The position numbers were made by a program, and so were the translations under genes. This document shows positions 48,563-57,974 of a DNA stretch of 64,000 nucleotides, piece after piece. The notes under the pieces are model-generated. The model was not told the origin of the DNA. It was given only the letters and a program-made list of their open reading frames with translations, and did no database searches. Each line of letters begins with the position of its first letter. The first letter of the stretch is position 1. Source of the DNA: Burkholderiales bacterium (lineage in GTDB: Bacteria; Pseudomonadota; Gammaproteobacteria; Burkholderiales; Burkholderiaceae_C); contig JACRPO010000007.1 in the NCBI GenBank assembly GCA_016223165.1, forward strand, positions 372,001 through 436,000. Direction: 5' to 3'.

Positions 48563-50059
48563 TCAGCCGCCCGCCCGCCCTCCGCCCACAAGGCCCGAGT
48601 CAACCTCGCGTGACCCTTCGTCGTCGACGCGCACCCACGCCGCGGCGGCGAAAGCGGGCAGCGTTGCCACGCAGCACCAGATGAAGAAGCCGGTGTAGCC
48701 GATCGCCTGCTGCAGCCAGCCGGCCCACATGCCGGGCAGCATCATGCCGAGCGCCATGAAGCCCGTGCACAACGCGTAGTGCGCGGTCTGGTTCGGGTTG
48801 TCGCGCGCACTGCCATGTTCGGGCGACCGCGCCGCCACGCGCAGCATGAACACCATGTAGGCGGTGAAGCCGAAGCCATAGCCGAACTGCTCGACGGCGA
48901 GAGCCGCCGTCACGAGGGCCAGCGCCGAGAGCGCATTCGCCCCCTCGGCCGCCGCCCCCAGTGCCGCGCCCGGCGCAGCGGCCACCGCGGCGGCCGCGGT
49001 CGGCGGCCACATCGCCAGCGCCACGTACAGCACGTTGGGCACGTGCATGGCCAGCACGAGTGGCCACAGCGCCCGCGCGAGGCCGATGCGCGAGATCCAC
49101 CAGCCGCCGAGCAGGCCGCCGGAGGTGAGCGCGGCGACGCCGAAAGTGCCGTAGGCGATGCCCACCTGCTGCGTCGTGAGGCCGAGCCCGCCCTGCGCCG
49201 GCGGGTCGAGCAGGAAGGGCACGATGAGCTTGACCAGCTGCGCCTCGGCGAAGCGATAGAGCAGCAGGAAAGCGAGCACGCGCACGATGTCGCGGCGGCG
49301 GAAGAAGGCGACGAAGACTTCGATGAAGTCGGCGAGCACCTGCCGCACATCGCCGGCATCGCCCGCGGCGGCTGTGCCGACTTCGTGCGCACCGTCGCGC
49401 CGCTGTGCAACGCGGCGCCGCGCCGGTGCGTCGGCGGCCGGCCGCGGCAGCACCCAGGCATGCCAGGCCGCCATCGCCGCGAAGAAGATCGCGAGCACCC
49501 CCATCACTGCCATCCACGCGCCGACGAAGCTGCCGTGGCGCTGCTGCAGCGAGCCCGCCAGCCACACGAGCGCGCCCTGGCCGAAGAGCATCGCGAGGCG
49601 GTAGAAGAGGCTGCGCACACCGACGAAGGCCGCTTGGCGCGCCTTGTCGGGCAACGCGAGCATGTAGAAGCCGTCGGCAGCGATGTCGTGCGTGGCCGAC
49701 GCGAAGGCCATGAGCCAGAACATCGCCAGCGTCAGCTGCAGGAAGCGCGGCGCGGGCAGCGTCAACGCCACCATCGCGAGCGACACCGCCACGGCGACCT
49801 GCATCGCCACGATCCAGCGGCGTTTGCGACCGAACAGGTCGACGAGCGGGCTCCACAGCGGCTTCACCACCCAGGGCAGGTACAGCCAGCTCGTGTACAG
49901 CGCGATCTCGGTGTTGCCGACGCCGAGGTTCTTGTACATGACCACGGCCAGCGTCATCACCGCGACGTATGGCAAGCCCTGGCTGAAGTAGAGCGTCGGG
50001 ATCCATCGCCATGGGCGTGGCAGTGGGATCGAAGTCGGGTCTTGCGGCTGTGCTGTCAC
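48563..50059 (-). CDS. MFS permease, AmpG/PAT-like
   Basis: About 498 residues with roughly twelve membrane helices. RPWRWIPTLYFSQGLPYVAVMTLAVVMYKNLG, SPLVDLFGRKRRWIVAMQ, FASATHDIAADGFYML and VEQFGYGFGFTAYMVFML match the AmpG/PAT group (muropeptide or acetyl-CoA transporters). A basic loop is inserted near residue 210 (residues PARRRVAQRRDGAHE). The start is uncertain: GTG 50059 sits 15 residues before the first conserved block, and ATG 50140 gives a longer N-terminus. It is divergent from the TonB receptor. Confidence 0.83.
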   Translation of the reverse strand: MTAQPQDPTSIPLPRPWRWIPTLYFSQGLPYVAVMTLAVVMYKNLGVGNTEIALYTSWLYLPWVVKPLWSPLVDLFGRKRRWIVAMQVAVAVSLAMVALTLPAPRFLQLTLAMFWLMAFASATHDIAADGFYMLALPDKARQAAFVGVRSLFYRLAMLFGQGALVWLAGSLQQRHGSFVGAWMAVMGVLAIFFAAMAAWHAWVLPRPAADAPARRRVAQRRDGAHEVGTAAAGDAGDVRQVLADFIEVFVAFFRRRDIVRVLAFLLLYRFAEAQLVKLIVPFLLDPPAQGGLGLTTQQVGIAYGTFGVAALTSGGLLGGWWISRIGLARALWPLVLAMHVPNVLYVALAMWPPTAAAAVAAAPGAALGAAAEGANALSALALVTAALAVEQFGYGFGFTAYMVFMLRVAARSPEHGSARDNPNQTAHYALCTGFMALGMMLPGMWAGWLQQAIGYTGFFIWCCVATLPAFAAAAWVRVDDEGSREVDSGLVGGGRAGG

Positions 50060-50235
50060 TTCTGCGCCGTTCGGTGCCGCGACGGCGCGGCACCGCGATG
50101 CTGGCACGCGCCGCAGCGAGCGCGCGCCATGGCCGGCCATGTTTGCGCCACGCCACGATCGTTGGAAATCCCGGATGGGCCGGCATGCGACTTGCGGCAA
50201 CACTGGGCCACGTATCACGATAGAGGAGAACCTTG

Positions 50236-53163
50236 ATGGACTTCGGGACGAAGACGCCGATGAAGACGCTGGTCGCCTGCCTGGCCACCGCCGGCCTGGC
50301 CAGCTTCACCGGCGCCGTGCAGGCGCAGGCCGACCAGCGCATCACCATCACCGGCTCGAGCATCAAGCGCATCGCCACGGAGGGCGCCCTGCCGATCCAG
50401 GTGATCACGCGCGTCGAGCTCGAGCGCCAGGGCATCGTCAGCGCCGAGCAGGTCATCGCCACGCTGACGAGCAACGGCAACGGCCTGGACAACCTGGCCA
50501 GCAATGCCGACGTCGTCACCGGCCAGTCGCGCGGCAACAACGGCGCGAGCTCGGCCAACCTGCGCAATCAGGGCGCGAACGCGACGCTGATCCTGCTCAA
50601 CGGCCGGCGCATCGCCGCACACGGCCTGAACGGCGGTGTCGTCGACCTCAACCAGATCCCGATGGCCGCGGTCGAGCGCATCGAGGTGCTGAAGGACGGC
50701 GCCTCGTCGACCTACGGCACCGACGCGGTGGGCGGCGTCATCAACTTCATCCTGCGCAACAACTACACCGGCCTGCAGGCGGCGGCCACGGCCGACGTCA
50801 CCGAAGCCGGCGGCGGCAACATCTACCGTGCCTCGGTGGTGGGCGGCCTCGGCAACCTCGCCGCCGACGGCTGGAACCTGCTCGCCTCGCTGTCGGTGAC
50901 CGACCACAAGAAGCTCAAGGGCAGCGAGCGCGATTTCGTCAACACCTTCCAGCCCGAGCGCGGCTTGTCGCCCGACACGCGCGGCGCGCCGTTCGCGACG
51001 CTGTTCGCGGTGAACACGACGCTGCCCAACCTGATGACGCGCCCGGGCGGCGCCGGCACGCCGGCAGCCAACGGCACCGCGCCCATCCTCGAAGGCGTCG
51101 TCACCAACGGCATCAACACGCTCGACCTGCCCGGCGCCGCCGGCTGCGCTTCGCAGCCCGACATGGGGCCGTACGACCAGCTCCTCTGGGCCGCCGGCGC
51201 CGGCGCGCGCTACGGCTGCGCCTGGGATACCGGCAAGGCCGCAGTGATCCAGCAGCCGGTGCGCAACACGAACCTCGTGACGCGCGGCTCGTTCAAGCTC
51301 GGCGACCACACCTTGATCGGCGAAGTGCTGCTCGGCAAGTCGGAGTCGGCCAAGAGCTTCTCCGAGAACCAGATCACCACCAGCAGCACCACCGCCAACA
51401 TCACGCTGGGCAACGGCACCGTGGTCGCGAGCCCCTTCCGCGACCTCGTGTACCCGAGCACCGGCGTCGGTTACACGCGCGTGGCCAACGCGTTGATCGC
51501 GGCCTTCCCGGTGCTGGCCGGCAACCTGGGCAACAGCATCGCCTTCCGCTGGCGCTGCCTAGCCTGCGGCCCGCGCGAGATCGAGACCGAAACCGACACC
51601 AGCCGCGTGCTGCTCGGCCTGGAGGGCGCCTTGCCCTGGATCAGCGGCTTCGACTACCGCGTCGGCGCCTCGCACGCGAGCAGCAAGAGCAAGAGCACGC
51701 TCGGCAGCGGCTACCACTACGGCCTCGGCTTCTCCAACCTCATCAAGAACGGCACGCTCAACCCCTTCCTGCTCGCCGGCGAGGCACAGACGCCGGCAGC
51801 GATGGCGGCGCTCGAAGCGGTGTCGGCACGCGGGGTCGAGCTCTACGACGGCACCTTCACGATGACGCAGATCGACGCCGTGGCCTCGGGCCCGGTGTTC
51901 AAGCTGCCCGCCGGCGACGTGCTGCTGGCGCTGGGCGCCGACCTGCGCACCGAGAAGTACAAGTTCAACGGCAACAACAGCGCCGGCTTCTCGAGCATCG
52001 ACACCTGGGTCTTCAACGCGCCGTTCGACAACATCAACGCCCTCGGCGGCGTCAAGCGCGACGTGAAGGCCGTGTTCGGCGAAGTGATCGTGCCGCTGCA
52101 CAAGACCCTCGAGGTCAACCTGTCGGCGCGCTACGACGAGTACACCGGCTTCGGCAGCACGACCAACCCGAAGGCCTCGTTCCGCTTCCAGCCGCTGGCG
52201 GAGTTCGTGGCGCGCGGCTCGTACGGCACGGGCTTTCGCGTGCCGACCTTCAACCAGCTCTACAACGGCGTCACCGAGTCGGCGGCGCCAGGGGCGGGCA
52301 ACGTCGATCCGGCGCGCTGCCCGTCGCTCGTCGTCAACCCGGCGCCGGGGTCGCCCTGCAACGCGATCACCTTCAACACGCTCTTCGGCGGCAAGCCCGA
52401 CCTCGGGCCCGAGGAGTCGAAGATGAGCTCGCTCGGCTTCGTCTGGCAGCCGGTGCCGCAGTTCAGCGCTTCGCTCGACTGGTGGGACATCAAGCGTGAA
52501 GGCACGATCCAGAGCTTCTCGCTCGCCACCTTCATGGCCAACTACGCCTTGTTCCCCGAGCGCTTCATCCGCGACCCCGTCACCGGCGAGATCACCGCCG
52601 TCGACATCCGCTGGGCCAATGCCGGCGAGACGGTGACCAAGGGCATCGACGTCTCGTTGCGCGCCGGCGAGAACGTCGGCCCCGGCCGCCTCACCGGTGG
52701 CCTCGACATCAGCTACCTGCTCGAGAAGAAGTCGCGCCTGCTGACCAGCACGCCCTTCGGGCCGAGCGAGGTGGCCCGCTTCACGCGTGCCGACGACCTC
52801 GGCATCCGCTGGAAGCACGCGGCCTTCATCACCTACCGCCAGGGCGACTGGAGCGGCACGCTGACGCAGCTGTACCGCAGCAAGTACGCCGGCTTCGTAC
52901 CCCCGGGCGTGGCCAACGGGTCGGTGCTGCCTTCGGACTGGGACCCGGTCGTCAAGCCCTACTCGATCTACCACCTGAGCGCCAGCTACAGCGGCATCCC
53001 GAACCTCACGCTGACGGCCGGGGTGAAGAACGTGCTCGACACCGATCCGCCCTATGCCAACAGCTACGACACCAACACAGGCTCGGGCAGTTCGTGGGAG
53101 CCGCGCGTGGCCGACCCGCGCGGGCGTTCGTACGTGCTGACCGTCGAGTACAAGTTCTTCTAG
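50236..53163 (+). CDS. TonB-dependent outer-membrane receptor
   Basis: A 975-residue receptor. A signal peptide ends at VQAQADQR. The plug domain has ITITGSSIKRIATEGALPIQVITR, NLRNQGANATLILLNGRRIA and IPMAAVERIEVLKDGASSTYGTDAVGGVINFIL. The beta barrel ends GRSYVLTVEYKFF with terminal Phe. This is the large 'omp' group often linked to carbohydrate, peptide or flavonoid uptake rather than siderophores. AGAGGAG precedes ATG 50236, and a TTG directly before it is in frame. It is divergent from the AmpG-like permease, which suggests a shared import route from outer to inner membrane. Confidence 0.93.
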   Translation: MDFGTKTPMKTLVACLATAGLASFTGAVQAQADQRITITGSSIKRIATEGALPIQVITRVELERQGIVSAEQVIATLTSNGNGLDNLASNADVVTGQSRGNNGASSANLRNQGANATLILLNGRRIAAHGLNGGVVDLNQIPMAAVERIEVLKDGASSTYGTDAVGGVINFILRNNYTGLQAAATADVTEAGGGNIYRASVVGGLGNLAADGWNLLASLSVTDHKKLKGSERDFVNTFQPERGLSPDTRGAPFATLFAVNTTLPNLMTRPGGAGTPAANGTAPILEGVVTNGINTLDLPGAAGCASQPDMGPYDQLLWAAGAGARYGCAWDTGKAAVIQQPVRNTNLVTRGSFKLGDHTLIGEVLLGKSESAKSFSENQITTSSTTANITLGNGTVVASPFRDLVYPSTGVGYTRVANALIAAFPVLAGNLGNSIAFRWRCLACGPREIETETDTSRVLLGLEGALPWISGFDYRVGASHASSKSKSTLGSGYHYGLGFSNLIKNGTLNPFLLAGEAQTPAAMAALEAVSARGVELYDGTFTMTQIDAVASGPVFKLPAGDVLLALGADLRTEKYKFNGNNSAGFSSIDTWVFNAPFDNINALGGVKRDVKAVFGEVIVPLHKTLEVNLSARYDEYTGFGSTTNPKASFRFQPLAEFVARGSYGTGFRVPTFNQLYNGVTESAAPGAGNVDPARCPSLVVNPAPGSPCNAITFNTLFGGKPDLGPEESKMSSLGFVWQPVPQFSASLDWWDIKREGTIQSFSLATFMANYALFPERFIRDPVTGEITAVDIRWANAGETVTKGIDVSLRAGENVGPGRLTGGLDISYLLEKKSRLLTSTPFGPSEVARFTRADDLGIRWKHAAFITYRQGDWSGTLTQLYRSKYAGFVPPGVANGSVLPSDWDPVVKPYSIYHLSASYSGIPNLTLTAGVKNVLDTDPPYANSYDTNTGSGSSWEPRVADPRGRSYVLTVEYKFF

Positions 53164-53291
53164 CAGGTGCGGGCGGCCGTCGCGCGGCACCGGCTGCGCT
53201 CGGCGCTCGACGCCGCCCGGGCGGCGTCCGGGCGGCGTCCGGGCCGCGTGCGGGTGACTGTGCGGGTTCGGCAGCGAAAATCAGCCGGCTG

Positions 53292-54389
53292 ATGACCCCC
53301 ACGCGCCACGAACACCTGGCCGAAGCGCTGCGCCGCGCCGTGCTCGCACAGGCTTTCGAGAAGACCGCCGACCGCGCGCGCGGCGGCGCGCCGGTGGCGC
53401 ACTTCCCGAGCATCGACCTGGCGATGGTGGTGTTCGGGCGTGGCCGCACGCGCCTGCGTCCCACCTGGGCCAACGTGCTCTTCTCGCGCGAACATCCGCG
53501 CGGCCTCGTCGGTGCCATCGGTGAGCGCGGCGGCGCGCTGCGCCACCTGCGCTTCGACGCCGATGTCGTCGACGCCGACGGCCGCTCGTACGCCTGGGCG
53601 CCCGAAGCGGACTGGCAGCGCATCGTCTTCCCGCCGCTCTCCGGCAGCGGGCCGCACCGCTTCGTGGTGCCCTATCCGGCCTCGCTGCTCAAGCTGATGG
53701 TGGCGGTCGGCGTCGGCCTCGCGGTCGACCTTGGCCGCGCCGCGTGGCCCGCCGCCGACGTGGGGCCGATGATCACGGTGAGCGACAACGACGCCACCGA
53801 CCGCTGCGTGGCGCTGCTGCACCGCGCGCGCGTGCTCGACCTGCTGCACGAGCGCTTCGCGGCGCTCGGCCTGCCGACGCTGCGCCTGAACCGCACCACG
53901 CCCGCCGGCGGCTGGCGCAACGGCGACGGCTCCGGCGTCGGCCACATCCACATGACGGCCTGGGACACGGTGCGGCTCTTGTGGCTGCTCGACGCCGATG
54001 CGCTGCCGCCGCCCTGGCTGCCCGGCACCAGCGACACGACGGGCCTGCTGCCGCTGCTGCAGCCGGCCACGCGCGAGCGCCTGCGCGCGCTGCTCGAGGC
54101 GCAGGAGCGCAACGACATCCTCTCGTCGCATTCGCTGCGCGCCGTGCCCGGCTTCGTCGAGGGCCTGCCGCCTTCGGTGCGCTTCGCGCACAAGACCGGC
54201 ACGACCGAGAACTACGCCAGCGACGCCGGCATCGTGGTGGCGAAATCGGCGCCGCCGGCGCTGCATGCCATCGTCGCCGTCATCACCAACCTAGGCGAGC
54301 GCTACGCGCCGCACGAGCGCTGCTCGACGACCTGGCGGCTGCCGGCGCTCGGCTCGGCGCTGCACCGCATTGCGCTGGAGTGGACATGA
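53292..54389 (+). CDS. Class A beta-lactamase-fold serine hydrolase
   Basis: A 365-residue protein with the penicillin-recognising triad of motifs: SLLK in VPYPASLLKLMVAVG, SDN in MITVSDNDATDRC and KTG in RFAHKTGTTENYASDAGI. I see no obvious signal peptide and no clear Omega-loop ExxLN motif, so a true beta-lactamase is unlikely. A D,D-peptidase or esterase-type role is possible. It lies 10 bp before the LD-carboxypeptidase gene, which points to peptidoglycan turnover. Confidence 0.8.
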   Translation: MTPTRHEHLAEALRRAVLAQAFEKTADRARGGAPVAHFPSIDLAMVVFGRGRTRLRPTWANVLFSREHPRGLVGAIGERGGALRHLRFDADVVDADGRSYAWAPEADWQRIVFPPLSGSGPHRFVVPYPASLLKLMVAVGVGLAVDLGRAAWPAADVGPMITVSDNDATDRCVALLHRARVLDLLHERFAALGLPTLRLNRTTPAGGWRNGDGSGVGHIHMTAWDTVRLLWLLDADALPPPWLPGTSDTTGLLPLLQPATRERLRALLEAQERNDILSSHSLRAVPGFVEGLPPSVRFAHKTGTTENYASDAGIVVAKSAPPALHAIVAVITNLGERYAPHERCSTTWRLPALGSALHRIALEWT

Positions 54390-54399
54390 AGGACCCGCG

Positions 54400-55341
54400 A
54401 TGAGCGGCGCGCGCGAAGGCGGCGCGCTGCCGGCCGGCAGCCTCATCGGCATCGTCGCGCCGGCCGGCCCGACGAGCGCCGAGCGGCTGGCGCAGGTGCC
54501 GCCGCTCTTCGAGGCGGCGGGCTATCGCGCGCGCCTGTACCCCGGCTGTGGCGCGCGGCACGGCGAGCTGCCCTATCTCGCCGGTGACGACGCCGCGCGC
54601 CTGGCAGACCTGCACGCGGCGCTCGCCGACGACGAGGTGGCCGCCATCCTGTGCCTGCGCGGCGGCTACGGCTGCATGCGCCTCGTCGACCGCGTCGACA
54701 CCGCGCTCGTGCGCGCCCGGCGCAAGCTGCTCGTCGGCTACAGCGACATCACCGCGCTGCTGGCCCTGTGGGCGTGCGAGTGCGCGCCGGCACTGCACGC
54801 GCCGATGGCCACGAGCGACCTCGTCCTGCCCGAGCGCGCCGCCGACCGCGAGGCGCTGTTCTGGCAGCTGCGCCGGGGTGTGCGCGCCGGTGATGTGTTC
54901 GCTGCCGAGGCAACGGCGGTGCCCGCGCCGCTTTGCGCCCTCACGCGGCCCGGCGTCGCCGAGGGCCGCCTCGTCGGCGGCAACCTCAGCCTGGTGGCGG
55001 CGCTGCAGGGCACGCCGTTCGCCTGGCCGGCGCAAGGCACGCTGCTCTTCCTCGAGGAGGTGAGCGAGGAGCCGTACCGCATCGACCGCCTGCTCACGCA
55101 GCTGCACCTGGCGGGCGTGCTCGGCGCGGCGGCGGGGTTCGTGCTCGGCAGCTTCACGCACCCGGTGGATCCGGCGGCGGTGCTGCGCGAGCGGCTGGGG
55201 CCGCTCGGCAAGCCGATGCTTGCCGGCTGGCCTTCGGGCCACGGCACGCCGAACCGGCCGCTGCCGCTCGGCCTGCGCGCGCGGCTCGATGCCGGCGCGC
55301 GTACGCTGACGCTGCTCGAGGGCTGGCCGGAGCCGGCTTGA
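54400..55341 (+). CDS. ldcA: LD-carboxypeptidase (S66 family)
   Basis: A 313-residue cytoplasmic serine peptidase that removes the terminal D-Ala from tetrapeptides in murein recycling. IGIVAPAGPTSAERL opens the fold, LRGGYGCMRLVD and VGYSDITALLAL carry the nucleophilic Ser, FLEEVSEEPYRIDRLLTQL the Glu and LGSFTHPVD the His. ATG 54400 (MSGAREGG) is chosen as the start closest to the conserved domain. It is cotranscribed with the preceding beta-lactamase-fold gene. Confidence 0.9.
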   Translation: MSGAREGGALPAGSLIGIVAPAGPTSAERLAQVPPLFEAAGYRARLYPGCGARHGELPYLAGDDAARLADLHAALADDEVAAILCLRGGYGCMRLVDRVDTALVRARRKLLVGYSDITALLALWACECAPALHAPMATSDLVLPERAADREALFWQLRRGVRAGDVFAAEATAVPAPLCALTRPGVAEGRLVGGNLSLVAALQGTPFAWPAQGTLLFLEEVSEEPYRIDRLLTQLHLAGVLGAAAGFVLGSFTHPVDPAAVLRERLGPLGKPMLAGWPSGHGTPNRPLPLGLRARLDAGARTLTLLEGWPEPA

Positions 55342-55370
55342 TGCGGTTCACGAGGCTCGTCCGCGTGGTC

Positions 55371-55418
55371 CCGTTCGGGCATCCGTTCGGGCATCCGTTC
55401 GGGAATCCGTTCGGTGGT
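55371..55418 (+). repeat. 12-bp tandem repeat upstream of purC
   Basis: CCGTTCGGGCAT occurs at 55371 and 55383, CCGTTCGGGAAT at 55395 and CCGTTCGGTGGT at 55407. The array lies in the 154-bp space between ldcA and purC. Confidence 0.85.
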
Positions 55419-55495
55419 GCCGCTCGGTGCTTCGATTCATCGATGTCGCTGCGCTCTGCCATCCGCCCCCGCCCACCCTGGAAGAGAATGCGCCC

Positions 55496-56416
55496 GTGAA
55501 CACGACGACGACCCCCACGCTGCACTCCCTGCCCCTCGTCGCGCGCGGCAAGGTGCGCGACATCTATGCGGTGGGCGACGATCGCCTGCTCATGGTGGCG
55601 AGCGACCGCCTCTCTGCCTTCGACGTGGTGATGAAGGCGCCGGTGCCCGGCAAGGGCCGGCTGCTCACGCAGATGGCGCTCTTCTGGTTCAACAAGCTCG
55701 GCCCGGTGTGCCCGAACCACCTCACCGGCGCGGACCCCGAGAGCGTGGTGGCCGCCGACGAGCGCGCGCTCGTCGCCGGCCGTGCGATGCTCGTGCACCG
55801 GCTCACGCCGCTGCCCTGCGAGGCGGTCGTGCGCGGCTACGTCGCCGGCTCGGGCTGGAAGGAATACAGCCAGCGCGGCACCGTCTGCGGCCAGGCGCTG
55901 CCGGCCGGCCTGGCGATGACGACGCCGCTGCCGCAGCCCATCTTCACGCCGGCCACCAAGGCGGCGGTGGGCGAGCACGACGAGAACATCTCGTTCGCGC
56001 AGCTCATCTCGCTCGTCGGTGCGGCGCGCGCAGCCGAGCTGCGCCAGGCGGCGATCCGCCTGTACCTCGCGGCGCGCGAGTACGCGGCGATGCGCGGCAT
56101 CGTCATCGCCGACACCAAGTTCGAGTTCGGCCTCGACGCGGCCGGGCGCCTGACGCTGATGGACGAGGTGCTGACGCCGGACTCCTCGCGCTTGTGGCTC
56201 GCCGACGAGCTGCGCGAGGGGCGCATCGTCGCGCTCGACAAGCAGCCGCTGCGCGACTGGCTCGCCTCCACCGGCGTCACCGGCGGCGCCGAGCAGGCGG
56301 CGCTGGACCTGCCGCCCGAGGTGATCGAAGGCGTGCGCGCGCGCTACGAGCGCGCCTACACGATGCTGTGCAAGGGCGACGAGGACGCGAACACCGTGCC
56401 CTGGCCGCGCACATGA
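55496..56416 (+). CDS. purC: Phosphoribosylaminoimidazole-succinocarboxamide synthase
   Basis: SAICAR synthase of 306 residues, joining CAIR and Asp with ATP in purine synthesis. LVARGKVRDIYAVGDDRLLMVASDRLSAFDVVM, RLTPLPCEAVVRGYVAGSGWKEY, DTKFEFGLD and LMDEVLTPDSSRLW are all family blocks. GTG 55496 is taken as start with GAAGAG upstream. An in-frame ATG at 55427 would add residues that look non-conserved. The final motif VPWPRT is followed after 46 bp by the deacylase gene. Confidence 0.95.
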   Translation: MNTTTTPTLHSLPLVARGKVRDIYAVGDDRLLMVASDRLSAFDVVMKAPVPGKGRLLTQMALFWFNKLGPVCPNHLTGADPESVVAADERALVAGRAMLVHRLTPLPCEAVVRGYVAGSGWKEYSQRGTVCGQALPAGLAMTTPLPQPIFTPATKAAVGEHDENISFAQLISLVGAARAAELRQAAIRLYLAAREYAAMRGIVIADTKFEFGLDAAGRLTLMDEVLTPDSSRLWLADELREGRIVALDKQPLRDWLASTGVTGGAEQAALDLPPEVIEGVRARYERAYTMLCKGDEDANTVPWPRT

Positions 56417-56462
56417 ACGCGCCGCCGAAGCAGTCTCACGAGATGGCAGTGCGCGTGCCGGC

Positions 56463-57425
56463 ATGACCGTCTCGACCCGCCACCTGCGCGTGCACCGCTT
56501 CGCGGCGCTCGAGGCCGGACCGCGCCTCGTCGTCACCGGCGCCGTGCACGGCAACGAGACCGCCGGCACGCGCGGCATCGAGCGCGTCGTGCGCGAGATC
56601 GAGCGCGGCGACATCGACATCGTGCGCGGCATGGCGAGCTTCGTGCCGGTGTGCAATCCGCTCGCCTACCGGCTGCAGCGCCGCACCGGCGAGCGCAACC
56701 TCAACCGCCGCCTGCTGCCCGGCACCGAGCCGAAGGAGTACGAGGACCGCATCGCCAACGTGTTGTGCCCGCTGCTCGCCGAGCACGAGGTGCTGCTGGA
56801 CCTGCACAGCTTCCGCAGCCCGGGGCTGCCCTTCGTGCTGCGCGGGCCGGCCGACAACGCGGGGCCGCTCGAGCCCTTCGCGCACGAGGCCGCCGAGGCG
56901 CGGCTGGCCGCACACGTGGGCGTGCAGCGCGTCGTCGACGGCTGGCTCGACGCCTACGCGCGCGGCGTGGCCGAGCGCAGGGCGCGCGGCCTGACGCCCG
57001 GCGCCGTCAACGAAGACCCGGCCTACGGCATCGGCACCACCGAATACATGCGCTCGCAAGGCGGCTACGCCGTCACCCTCGAGTGCGGCCAGCACGACGA
57101 CCCGGCCGCGCCGGGCGTGGCCTACCAGGCCATCCGGCAGGCGCTCGCGCTGCTCGGCATCGCCGAGCTGGCGCTCGAGAAGCCGGCCTCGCCTATCGAA
57201 TGCCTCACGCTCGCGCGCGTGATCGATCGCCATGCCGAGGGCGACCGGTTCGTCAAGACCTGGACGAGCTTCGACGCGCTGACGCAGGGCGAGCTCATCG
57301 CCCTGCGCGCCGACGGCACCGAGGTGCGGGCGCCCGAGGCCGGCTACATCGTCTTCCCGGACCACGCGGCGCTGCCGGGGCACGAGTGGTTCTATCTGGC
57401 GCAGCACAGCCGGCGGACGCTCTGA
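56463..57425 (+). CDS. AstE/AspA-family zinc deacylase
   Basis: A 320-residue M14-like carboxypeptidase-fold protein (succinylglutamate desuccinylase/aspartoacylase family). The zinc ligands are His/Glu in VTGAVHGNETAG and His in LLDLHSFRSPGLPF. RTGERNLNRRLLPG holds the substrate arginines, and LECGQHDDPAAPGVA probably holds the catalytic Glu. Members cleave N-acyl groups from amino acids; the substrate cannot be set. No arginine succinyltransferase genes are nearby, so this is unlikely to be AstE itself. Confidence 0.85.
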   Translation: MTVSTRHLRVHRFAALEAGPRLVVTGAVHGNETAGTRGIERVVREIERGDIDIVRGMASFVPVCNPLAYRLQRRTGERNLNRRLLPGTEPKEYEDRIANVLCPLLAEHEVLLDLHSFRSPGLPFVLRGPADNAGPLEPFAHEAAEARLAAHVGVQRVVDGWLDAYARGVAERRARGLTPGAVNEDPAYGIGTTEYMRSQGGYAVTLECGQHDDPAAPGVAYQAIRQALALLGIAELALEKPASPIECLTLARVIDRHAEGDRFVKTWTSFDALTQGELIALRADGTEVRAPEAGYIVFPDHAALPGHEWFYLAQHSRRTL

Positions 57426-57569
57426 GCGGCTGAGGCGCGGGCACTGCGGCCGCTGCCGCGCATCCACCGTCCAGAGGAAAGCCGCCCCCGCGCGAGGGAT
57501 GTTCCGCCCCCGGAAGTCGAGCCGATGATCCGGCGCAGTTCGATACAACGATGCGCCGGGGGATCCACC

Positions 57570-57890
57570 ATGCAGTTCGACGAGTGCTTCGAGGGTGACT
57601 ACCGCATCTTCGTCGGCGCGCTCGATGCCCCACGCGGCGAGGGCTTCATCGCCGCGGTGGTGGTGAGCCGCCTGTTCGGCGCCGAGGCGCCCGGCGCGGA
57701 CGACGGCGGCGACGCCGCGGACGGCAATGCCAATGCCCCGCGCAGCCGCCGGGCGCGCGAGGTGTGGCGCGACGACAGCCTCGCCTGCGGCTACCGCTGG
57801 CCCACGCCCGAGGCGGCGCTGCACTACGCGAAGAACCGCGCGCGCGAGATGGTGCGCAAGGCATCGCCGATGCTCGCCTCGGTGGCCTGA
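57570..57890 (+). CDS. Conserved hypothetical protein
   Basis: A 106-residue protein starting MQFDECFEGDYRIFVGALDA. GFIAAVVVSRLF and DDSLACGYRWPTPEAALHYAKNRAREMV look like a small alpha/beta domain, with an acidic Gly/Asp/Asn-rich loop between them (residues about 44-62). I do not recognise a function. There is no signal or membrane segment. It stands alone, with 144 bp upstream and a convergent neighbour downstream. Confidence 0.65.
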   Translation: MQFDECFEGDYRIFVGALDAPRGEGFIAAVVVSRLFGAEAPGADDGGDAADGNANAPRSRRAREVWRDDSLACGYRWPTPEAALHYAKNRAREMVRKASPMLASVA

Positions 57891-57974
57891 AAAACGCAGT
57901 GGCCACGCTGGGCCGCGGCCGCGGGCCGGAAGAGCGGCGCAGCGGAATGAGCTGCGGTGCCCTACTAGCGCCGG

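Noticed and set aside
53292..54389. Beta-lactamase resistance gene
   Set aside because: The SxxK, SDN and KTG motifs are present, but no signal peptide or Omega-loop catalytic Glu motif is evident and the neighbour is an LD-carboxypeptidase.
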